18,623 nucleotides of DNA from an uncultured Alphaproteobacteria bacterium (GTDB lineage Bacteria; Pseudomonadota; Alphaproteobacteria; RF32; CAG-239): positions 1 through 18,623 of the forward strand of contig CAJUCZ010000032.1 in the NCBI GenBank assembly GCA_910585375.1, read 5' to 3'. The notes beneath the pieces were generated by a model. The model worked only from the letters and a program-made list of their open reading frames with translations, was not told the DNA's origin and made no database searches. The translations under genes were made by a program, and so were the position numbers. This document shows positions 1 through 5,174 of the stretch, piece after piece (position 1 is the stretch's first letter; every line of letters starts with the position of its first letter).

Positions 1-11
1 TTTTTCTTTAT

Positions 12-39
12 GTTACTTTTGTCATGTAACAAAAGTAAC
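12..39. repeat. Perfect 11-bp inverted repeat, 6-nt spacer
   Basis: GTTACTTTTGT at 12-22 pairs perfectly with ACAAAAGTAAC at 29-39 around CATGTA. A half-copy (CAAAAGTA) follows at 40-47. It has no T-run on either strand, so it reads as a small dispersed palindromic element rather than a terminator. Confidence 0.6.
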
Positions 40-90
40 CAAAAGTACTAGCCCTAAACTCGTTTTCTAAGTCTTCATGAAAAAGTTCAG

Positions 91-117
91 GCCGTCTAAG
101 CACAAGGCTAAGACGGC
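91..117. repeat. Inverted repeat, 11-bp arms with one mismatch
   Basis: GCCGTCTAAGC (91-101) and GCTAAGACGGC (107-117) pair with one mismatch around a 5-nt loop. No T-run follows. Function unknown. Confidence 0.5.
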
Positions 118-202
118 AAGAAGGCACAATGTGTTTTTAATTTCCTCTTTTTCACAAAGACTAAGAAGTACTCGTTAAAGGGCGGGGGCTAACTCCCCCT
201 GT

Positions 203-224
203 CCCCCTCTTATCAAAGAGGGGG
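203..224. repeat. GC-rich hairpin, 9-bp stem
   Basis: CCCCCTCTT (203-211) pairs perfectly with AAGAGGGGG (216-224) around ATCA. The absence of a following U-tract argues against a classical rho-independent terminator. Confidence 0.5.
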
Positions 225-274
225 AGTAAAGGTGCTTCATTTGGGGTTGTCGCAAAGGGCACCCAAATCGTGCC

Positions 275-372
275 GGACAGGGGAATGTGTTTTAGGAGAT
301 TATATTCGAAAGTTTATAATTCAGCCTTTTCTGATTAGCCAAAATCTCCTATGTTTTTCCACACCTCTGTCC
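275..372. repeat. Long imperfect inverted repeat (arms 275-301 and 343-372)
   Basis: The inner arms are perfect: TAGGAGATT at 293-301 against AATCTCCTA at 343-351. The outer ends also match: GGACAG at 275-280 against CTGTCC at 367-372. The arms of 27-30 nt enclose about 41 nt of AT-rich sequence with no reading frame. The layout resembles a small MITE-like element or a structured leader just upstream of the promoter at 402-430, but no target-site duplication was identified. Confidence 0.5.
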
Positions 373-401
373 AAAATCTCCACCAAACTTTTCATGAGTA
401 C

Positions 402-430
402 TTGACACTGATGCTTCTTTGTGGTATAGT
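402..430 (+). promoter_or_regulatory. Sigma70-type promoter of the Cys-rich gene
   Basis: A perfect -35 TTGACA (402-407) and a -10 TATAGT (425-430) are separated by exactly 17 bp. Transcription would begin near 437, leaving a leader of about 30 nt before the ribosome binding site GGGAGG (455-460) and the ATG at 467. Confidence 0.8.
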
Positions 431-466
431 GACCTTAGTATTGAAATTTTTCAAGGGAGGATAACC

Positions 467-1768
467 ATGAAACACACTATGCTACACATGAAACTAAACT
501 CTGCGGTATCAGTCTTGGCTGTGGCCGCCGCTTTCCCGGTTCTCCTCCCGCCTTCCAATGCACTTGCTGGGGTCTGCTTCCTGCCAGACTGCGGTGATGA
601 TGTCCTTGCCGGCGGCGGTGACATTAATATGAACATTAACGAAGATACCGAATATTGTGAAAATAAAGGTTATACATACTATTCGTCAGGACAATGTCCG
701 CAATATCAGGCACAGGTCGGTAAGTGTTCCCGCGATGATCACTATCTTAAATGTGATCCGGTTAAATGGTGTACCGATAATGGTTATAACACCCAGACCT
801 GTTCTCTGCCGTCCTTTGTTGACGGACAATGTCCGAACGGCAAGCCTTATTACAAACAATGTAAAGAAGACAGGCCGCGGGCCTGCCGGGAAGCGGGATA
901 TGTCAATTCCTGTTCTTCCGGACGGCTTTATGCCACTACAAACCGCTGTCAGTGGGACAGTTCCTACGGCAAGTGCTGTACCGCTTCGCCCTCAACCGGA
1001 TGTCCGTCCAATTATTCCGTGAACTGCGATGCTTCCCGCGGGTCTTCCGGTACCGATACTTGCGGTTATACCTGTTACAGATGTTGCGATGATACTTGTT
1101 CCCGTGGCTCCAAGGATTATACCGGCAGCAAAGCCGGTACAACCGAGTGCGGATCAATCTGTCGTTACTGCAATACGTCATGCTCAAGCGGGAGTACCTC
1201 CTACAGCGGATCAGTTGTAGGTTATAACGAATGCGGCAGCGCCTGCCGGTCTTGTTCAACTTCCTGTCCGTCAGGGACATCGACCTCTAACCCCGGAGGC
1301 TGCGGCGGATCAACCACGAATGAATGCGGAACGAAGACTTGTTATTATCCTTATGAATCATGTCACACCCATTCTTATTCTTGTCCGTCAGGGTATCAGT
1401 CGAGTTCGTGCGGTTCCGGATATACCCAAACCGATACGGCGTCAAAATCCTGTTCCTGCGGGGCTACCACGGGTACTTGCTATAAATGCGAGAAAGATCA
1501 TGATCCGGATGAATGTAAAACCGGTAATTATAAATCAGGAACGGTTTCCAGAACAGGTTGGTGTGATTGTGAGGGGAGCTGTACTTTTGATGCAACCAAG
1601 TATATTTGGTGCGGAGACGAATATTCTTGTACAACCTACGGAGGATATGAGAAATATATTTATACGAATTATTATCACGTTGACGGTCCGTTCTCGGGTG
1701 ATGCAACGGTGACGGAAACTAATTGTCAGGCTAAACGGGCAACAAAGTCAAATTGGTGCTCTGATTAA
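467..1768 (+). CDS. Secreted cysteine-rich tandem-repeat protein, unknown family
   Basis: This encodes 433 aa. The ATG at 467 is chosen because GGGAGG sits 6 nt upstream. An in-frame TTG at 419 lies inside the -10 region and cannot be used. The N-terminus is a Sec signal peptide: positive start, hydrophobic stretch at residues 12-27, likely cleavage after ALA near residue 34. The exported part has 48 cysteines in about 400 residues, with many Gly, Ser, Thr and Tyr. Two repeat types are visible. Residues 59-190 hold three looser units starting with C-x-x-x-GY. Residues 208-295 hold three units of period 28 (aligned cysteines C211, C239, C267) with core ECGSxCRxC. The composition suggests a disulfide-rich surface or extracellular protein. 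I see no catalytic motif. A paralog lies in inverted orientation at 18037-18623. Function unknown. Confidence 0.85.
   Translation: MKHTMLHMKLNSAVSVLAVAAAFPVLLPPSNALAGVCFLPDCGDDVLAGGGDINMNINEDTEYCENKGYTYYSSGQCPQYQAQVGKCSRDDHYLKCDPVKWCTDNGYNTQTCSLPSFVDGQCPNGKPYYKQCKEDRPRACREAGYVNSCSSGRLYATTNRCQWDSSYGKCCTASPSTGCPSNYSVNCDASRGSSGTDTCGYTCYRCCDDTCSRGSKDYTGSKAGTTECGSICRYCNTSCSSGSTSYSGSVVGYNECGSACRSCSTSCPSGTSTSNPGGCGGSTTNECGTKTCYYPYESCHTHSYSCPSGYQSSSCGSGYTQTDTASKSCSCGATTGTCYKCEKDHDPDECKTGNYKSGTVSRTGWCDCEGSCTFDATKYIWCGDEYSCTTYGGYEKYIYTNYYHVDGPFSGDATVTETNCQAKRATKSNWCSD
1097..1350 (+). repeat. Three in-frame 84-nt coding repeats
   Basis: Units begin at cysteine codons 1097, 1181 and 1265 and encode 28-residue modules. 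Units one and two match closely in cysteine spacing. The third is more diverged and contains the segment CPSGTSTSNPGGCGG, which is also present in the partial gene at the right edge. Confidence 0.75.
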
Positions 1769-1906
1769 TTATTCTTCATCAGTCATAAGGTGGCAGAATT
1801 GCGGGCAGGGAACATCTTTCTTTTCAGGAAGAGGAGAGGGCGAGCTCAATACCGTAGCCGGATAAAGAAATAAACAAAGGAAAAGTAGACAGTATATGTT
1901 TTTCAT
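1769..1906 (-). pseudogene. Truncated third copy of the secreted 155-aa protein
   Basis: This 45-codon minus-strand frame starts at 1906 and stops at 1769. It encodes the signal peptide and first mature residues of the family at 2299-3236, including the segment KKDVPCPQFCHLMTDEE. Homology to the intact copies begins exactly at 1771, three bases past the stop codon (1766-1768) of the Cys-rich gene. Everything corresponding to residues 46-155 is missing. Over most of its length the remnant is closer to the 2769-3236 copy (both have SSPSPLP) than to 2299-2766. It is the last gene of the minus-strand cassette, 6 nt after its neighbour. It is most likely a relic cut off by arrival of the Cys-rich unit, though a 45-aa secreted peptide could still be made. 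Confidence 0.8.
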
Positions 1907-1912
1907 GGATAA

Positions 1913-2296
1913 TTATCTTTTGTTTTTTTTGAATAATGTTATGATGAATAATATAAGCGATATAGCAAAAAGTAGAAAATCGATTATTGCTATAATATTT
2001 TCTATATTGGGGATGTTTATTAATTGGTTGTTAAAGGCAAGAGGTATATGTAAAAAAAAGTAAATTAATAAATAACCACCTATTATGGCTAGCAAATTAA
2101 ATATTTTTGGATACTTTTGTTTAAAATCTTGAAGGCTGGTTATAGGCTTTTTTAATACCACAATAAGTATTAAAAGCAAAAAGATTGGAAAAAGTACTGC
2201 AAAAATAGTGCGGTATAGTGGTAAAATCAGAGTGAAGAAAGAGGAGGCTAGAAAATATAAGCCGCAAAGGAAAAGTATATGGTAAAGTTTTTTCAT
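1913..2296 (-). CDS. Small four-helix membrane protein with leader shared by its neighbours
   Basis: This encodes 127 aa, very hydrophobic, with likely transmembrane segments near 5-25, 30-48, 67-88 and 100-122 and a basic tail (KKNKR). It starts only 2 nt after the stop of the upstream gene, so it is translated as part of the same message. Its first residues (MKKLYHILFLC) and the matching DNA are almost identical to the leader of the secreted proteins at 2299-2766 and 2769-3236, but the rest is unrelated. It thus looks like a different body joined to a duplicated 5' end. Next to a lysozyme-like gene a holin-like or immunity-like role can be imagined, but no motif proves either. The coding sequence is very AT-rich compared with the core genes. 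Confidence 0.7.
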   Translation of the reverse strand: MKKLYHILFLCGLYFLASSFFTLILPLYRTIFAVLFPIFLLLILIVVLKKPITSLQDFKQKYPKIFNLLAIIGGYLLIYFFLHIPLAFNNQLINIPNIENIIAIIDFLLFAISLILFIITLFKKNKR

Positions 2297-2298
2297 GG

Positions 2299-2766
2299 TC
2301 AGTCTTTCTCTTGTTTTGGCATTTTGATTACATAGTAACCAGAGTTTTCCAAGTGTCCATTTATGTTAAGATTACGTTCTTGAACTTTGTATCCCTGATA
2401 GAAGTCGTTCCACTCCATAATTTCATATTCGGTAATGCTTTTTCCTTCTAAGGCAAAGTTATCATAACATTCATATTTAATGAAATTCTTTTTGTTTTCC
2501 AGTAATTTACACTCCTGAATGGTCACAGTGCCATGGAGATTGTCCTGAATTATCAAAATGGGGGAAAGCAAAATGCGCCAACAGTTAGTGCATATGGGAT
2601 ATATTGTTTCATAAAAGCGCCGATCGACGAATTCTTCATCAGTCATAAGGTGGCAGAATTGCGGGCAGGGAACATCTTTTTTTTCAGGCAAGGAAGAGGT
2701 TGAACTTAATACTGTAGCCGGATAAAGAAATAAACAAAGGAAAAGTATGTCGTAAAGTTTTTTCAT
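2299..2766 (-). CDS. Secreted 155-aa protein, copy 2 (candidate immunity-type protein)
   Basis: This encodes 155 aa with an N-terminal signal peptide (cleavage likely around residue 22, after VLSS) and a predominantly polar, probably beta-rich mature part. Mature cysteines are at 34, 38, 59, 62, 86 and 100. The protein matches its upstream neighbour at 2769-3236 at about 80 percent of positions by hand alignment. The differences cluster at residues 55-65 and 120-145, while residues 66-119 are identical. In this copy the first variable block contains an extra CxxC pair (59/62). The ATG lies 2 nt past the neighbour's stop. I do not recognise the family. Position downstream of a lysozyme and export to the periplasm fit a lysozyme inhibitor or immunity protein, which is an inference. 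Confidence 0.8.
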   Translation of the reverse strand: MKKLYDILFLCLFLYPATVLSSTSSLPEKKDVPCPQFCHLMTDEEFVDRRFYETIYPICTNCWRILLSPILIIQDNLHGTVTIQECKLLENKKNFIKYECYDNFALEGKSITEYEIMEWNDFYQGYKVQERNLNINGHLENSGYYVIKMPKQEKD

Positions 2767-2768
2767 GA

Positions 2769-3236
2769 CTAGTCTTTCTCTTGTTTGGGCATTTTGATTA
2801 AGTAGTGAGAGGCGCTTTGAAATTCTCCTTTTATATTGAAATTACGTTCTTGAACAAGATATCCCTGATATAGAGGATCCCATTCCATGATTTCGTATTC
2901 GGTAATGCTTTTTCCTTCTAAGGCAAAGTTGTCATAGCATTCATATTTAATGAAATTTTTTTTGTTTTCCAGTAATTTACACTCCTGAATGGTCACTGTG
3001 CCATGGAGATTGTCCTGAATTATCAAAATGGGGGAAAGTAGTGTACGCCAACTTGTTTTTCCAAAAACCTGTAAAGTTTCATAAAACCGCCGATCAACAA
3101 ATTCTTCATCAGTCATAAGGTGGCAGAATTGCGGGCAGGGAACATCTTTCTTTTTAGGAAGAGGAGAGGGCGAGCTTAATACCGTAGCCGGATAAAGAAA
3201 TAAACAAAGGAAAAGTATGTTGTAAAAGTTTTTCAT
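2769..3236 (-). CDS. Secreted 155-aa protein, copy 1 (candidate immunity-type protein)
   Basis: This encodes 155 aa and is a paralog of the gene at 2299-2766 with the same signal peptide architecture and the conserved segment DVPCPQFCHLMTDEEF. It keeps mature cysteines 34, 38, 86 and 100 but lacks the CxxC found in copy 2 at 59/62. The middle of the gene is almost identical at DNA level to copy 2, with only a handful of silent differences, pointing to a recent duplication or gene conversion. It is the first of four genes or remnants sharing the leader. The message GAGG-containing ribosome site lies just upstream of 3236. The gene begins 66 nt downstream of the lysozyme stop with no terminator between, so co-transcription is possible. 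Function not recognised; lysozyme inhibitor or immunity is an inference. Confidence 0.8.
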   Translation of the reverse strand: MKNFYNILFLCLFLYPATVLSSPSPLPKKKDVPCPQFCHLMTDEEFVDRRFYETLQVFGKTSWRTLLSPILIIQDNLHGTVTIQECKLLENKKNFIKYECYDNFALEGKSITEYEIMEWDPLYQGYLVQERNFNIKGEFQSASHYLIKMPKQEKD

Positions 3237-3302
3237 AATATTGTCCTCTATTTTTAATTATATAACATAATAATATACAAGTATAATAAATTTGTCATTA
3301 GT
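3237..3302 (-). promoter_or_regulatory. AT-rich spacer with possible minus-strand promoter
   Basis: A consensus -10 TATAAT reads on the minus strand at 3257-3262. The best -35 is weak (TTATAC, 18 bp away at 3281-3286). A GAGG ribosome site precedes the ATG at 3236. No terminator is seen, so the downstream genes may be transcribed both from here and from the lysozyme promoter. Confidence 0.35.
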
Positions 3303-4247
3303 TTATTTTATGAAATATCCTTTTTGACACATATCATAAGCCCATTGGTTTCTTTCTTGGAAGCCTTTATTGAAATTTCCTTTATCATCTGTTTCTTTTC
3401 GATGAATATTTTGGCAAATGGCTTCTTTGTCTTTGTTTTTTATAGCTTCTTTTAATTTAGGCCAACCAAGAGTACCAACATGATAATTGGGTTCGGCAAT
3501 GGCGACCTGCATTTCCGGACTCATGTATTTGAAGTTGGGATGAGTGTGGTGAAGTTCTTCTTCCCTAATGGCAATATCGTGGTCAAGAAGTCGGTCGGCA
3601 TAGTTGCGGGATAAACGCAGCGGGGTTTGATGTTTAAAAGATTTTGCCCCATAGTTTTGTCCGTAAGGCGCCGCTTTCAGGGTATTGTAATATTCTTGGA
3701 TTTCTTCCATAGTTGCCGGTTTTTGAGTCGTTTGGTTATGCCAAGGATGACGGGCAAAGCTGTTAATATCTTTATCCATATGACCGTAGCCGCTTGTTAT
3801 GTTTCCTTCAATATCAAGGTAAGGATGTTCTGAAATGTCTTCCTTTTTTTTCAAGAATGGTTTTAAAGAAGCCATTGCAGGACTGGGCTTTTTCATATTT
3901 TGTTCAGTATATTTTACAGGCTGTATTCCTCCGGCAGCGGCGTTGGGGATTGTGCCGGAAGCTGATGCATAGCCCTGAAATGGCGGCTGCTGCGGGTGGA
4001 GTGACTGTTGGGGCTGAAACGGTTGTTGAAACTGTTGAGCCGCCTGCGGTCGGGGCTGTAAATAAGGGTTGGGAGAATCTTCACTGGGGACATAGGTTTT
4101 TTGATCAGGACGAGCCGGCGCCATACTGTCGTATTCCTGGTTGGGGTCAAGATAGTAGTATTTTCCTTCTCCCAATTTGGGGTTGAGGTTTTTGAACGGA
4201 CGTCTTCCCTGCATAACGTCCAGCAAATCTTGTTCATGTTTTTTCAT
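3303..4247 (-). CDS. T4-lysozyme-like muramidase (GH24) with Pro/Gln-rich N-terminal region
   Basis: This encodes 314 aa. The ATG at 4247 is preferred because GGAGA precedes it. An upstream in-frame start at 4403 would translate through two terminator hairpins. The C-terminal half (about 126-312) follows T4 lysozyme: E136, D145 and T151 have the same 9- and 6-residue spacing as the catalytic E11, D20 and T26, within YLDIEGNITSGYGH. The later segments AIAEPNYHVG and ERNQWAYDMCQKG match conserved helices of the fold. The enzyme should cleave the MurNAc-GlcNAc bond of peptidoglycan. The N-terminal 125 residues are unusual: no signal peptide or membrane segment, a charged start, and a low-complexity Pro/Gln tract at 63-92. 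This could be a translocation adaptor or linker. Alternatives are a domesticated prophage endolysin or a secretion-system effector. The genes that follow encode exported proteins. Confidence 0.85.
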   Translation of the reverse strand: MKKHEQDLLDVMQGRRPFKNLNPKLGEGKYYYLDPNQEYDSMAPARPDQKTYVPSEDSPNPYLQPRPQAAQQFQQPFQPQQSLHPQQPPFQGYASASGTIPNAAAGGIQPVKYTEQNMKKPSPAMASLKPFLKKKEDISEHPYLDIEGNITSGYGHMDKDINSFARHPWHNQTTQKPATMEEIQEYYNTLKAAPYGQNYGAKSFKHQTPLRLSRNYADRLLDHDIAIREEELHHTHPNFKYMSPEMQVAIAEPNYHVGTLGWPKLKEAIKNKDKEAICQNIHRKETDDKGNFNKGFQERNQWAYDMCQKGYFIK

Positions 4248-4270
4248 TTTATGGTCTCCATATATTAATA

Positions 4271-4292
4271 AAAAAGGGAGCCGAAGCTCCCT
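4271..4292 (-). terminator. Intrinsic terminator with UUCG tetraloop
   Basis: On the minus strand the stem AGGGAGC/GCTCCCT (4275-4281 with 4286-4292) closes a TTCG loop and is followed by a run of five T. It lies upstream of the lysozyme start, within the untranslated leader of the promoter at 4375-4403, and it also ends read-through from truA. Confidence 0.85.
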
Positions 4293-4304
4293 GAAGTTTA
4301 AAAC

Positions 4305-4336
4305 AAAAAAAGACCGAACGAAAAATCCGTTCAGTC
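4305..4336 (-). terminator. Intrinsic terminator, second of a tandem pair
   Basis: On the minus strand GACTGAACG pairs with CGTTCGGTC (4328-4336 with 4312-4320, one G-T or mismatch position), followed by a run of seven T (4305-4311). With the hairpin at 4275-4292 it forms a double terminator between truA and the lysozyme gene. Confidence 0.8.
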
Positions 4337-4374
4337 TGACTATATGACGGATACACATATCCACCATATGAAAA

Positions 4375-4403
4375 ACAATACATATTAGTGTCACTAATGT
4401 CAA
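4375..4403 (-). promoter_or_regulatory. Promoter with palindromic operator upstream of the lysozyme gene
   Basis: On the minus strand -35 TTGACA (4398-4403) and -10 TATTGT (4375-4380) are spaced by 17 bp. A perfect dyad ATTAGTG-T-CACTAAT occupies 4384-4398, filling most of the spacer and touching the -35. This is the classic place for a repressor site. Transcripts from here would pass both terminators before reaching the lysozyme ATG at 4247, which suggests repression plus attenuation or antitermination. The -10 is only four of six to consensus, so activity is unproven. Confidence 0.6.
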
Positions 4404-4433
4404 TATAGTTTCATATGAACTGTGAATAAGGCG

Positions 4434-5174
4434 CTAATATTCCACGCGATTTAAGTATAATCCGCAGGCCGGAGCGTTGGGGCCGGCCATGCGCCTGTCG
4501 CAGGCTTCCAGAATCGTTTTGATATCTTCCGGCTGCCGGCTGCCGTCACCGACTTCGCGCAAGGTGCCGACCATATTTCTGACCTGATGGTGCAAAAAAG
4601 AGCGGGCTTCGACGATGAAGACGATTTCTTCGCCGTGTTGTTCGATATCCAGCCGGTCAAGGGTTTTTACCGGAGATTTGGCCTGACAGGCGGCGGCGCG
4701 GAAAGAAGTAAAGTCATGCCTGCCGAGCAGGTATTGCGCGCCTTGCCGCATTTTTTCCACATCCAGCGGAACAGGAACCCACCAAACGCGGTTTTTTTCA
4801 ATGGCCGGCGGCGCCTTGCGGTTTAAGATACGATAGATGTAGCCGCGGCCTTTGGCTGAAAAGCGGGCATGAAAATCAGAGGAAACTTTTTCGACTTCCA
4901 ATACGGAAACGGGAGCTTCTCTTAAGCGCAGGTGGGCGTTATAAGCCTCGCGCATGCGAAAAACATCCCAGTCTTTTTCAACGTCAAAATGGGCAACCTG
5001 TTTGAGGGCATGAACACCGGCATCAGTTCTTCCGGCACCGGCAACCTCAGTCTTGGTGCCGGTAAAAGCGAAAAGAGCATTTTCCAAATGCTCTTGTACG
5101 CTCGGACCGTCCAGTTGTCTTTGCCAGCCCAGTAAATTTGTGCCATCGTATTCTACGGTAATTTTATAACGCAT
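4434..5174 (-). CDS. truA: tRNA pseudouridine(38-40) synthase
   Basis: This encodes 246 aa, the usual length for TruA, which isomerises uridines 38-40 in the anticodon arm of several tRNAs. The catalytic aspartate is D51 in the signature GRTDAGVHA. Other conserved stretches are YDGTNLLGWQRQ near residues 9-20, FHARFSAKGRGYIYRI near 101-116 and FLHHQVRNMVGTL near 194-206. The ATG overlaps the stop codon of the upstream oxidoreductase by one base (TAATG), so the two are translationally coupled. In many alphaproteobacteria truA follows fmt, which is not the arrangement here. Transcription ends at the tandem terminators at 4271-4336. Confidence 0.97.
   Translation of the reverse strand: MRYKITVEYDGTNLLGWQRQLDGPSVQEHLENALFAFTGTKTEVAGAGRTDAGVHALKQVAHFDVEKDWDVFRMREAYNAHLRLREAPVSVLEVEKVSSDFHARFSAKGRGYIYRILNRKAPPAIEKNRVWWVPVPLDVEKMRQGAQYLLGRHDFTSFRAAACQAKSPVKTLDRLDIEQHGEEIVFIVEARSFLHHQVRNMVGTLREVGDGSRQPEDIKTILEACDRRMAGPNAPACGLYLNRVEY

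Larger units (their letters stand above)
1..401. other. Non-coding, inverted-repeat-rich region upstream of the Cys-rich gene
   Basis: No convincing coding frame lies in this stretch. It holds at least four separate inverted repeats (12-39, 91-117, 203-224 and 275-372, listed separately) and a direct repeat CCAAAATCTCC at 339-349 and 371-381. A shorter pair ATTTGGG/CCCAAAT (239-245/262-268) is also visible. None of the hairpins is followed by a clear T-run, so they do not look like ordinary terminators. The density of dyads suggests dispersed repeat elements or a structured RNA. The left edge is cut by the window, so an upstream gene's tail could extend in. Confidence 0.6.

Noticed and set aside
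12..39. Palindrome as a transposon end
   Set aside because: No transposase gene, matching second end or target duplication was found in the window.
203..224. GC-rich hairpin as a transcription terminator
   Set aside because: The stem is strong, but no T-run follows on either strand.
419..466. Upstream TTG start for the Cys-rich protein
   Set aside because: It lies at the -10 promoter element, before any plausible transcription start. The ATG at 467 has a ribosome site and yields a proper signal peptide.
467..1768. Cys-rich protein as a lipoprotein
   Set aside because: The first cysteine after the hydrophobic segment is in LAGVC, which does not match the lipobox at positions -3 to -1. A normal signal peptidase site after ALA fits better.
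4248..4403. 52-codon N-terminal extension of the lysozyme
   Set aside because: It would translate through two terminator hairpins and begins inside the -35 element. The ATG at 4247 has a Shine-Dalgarno sequence.
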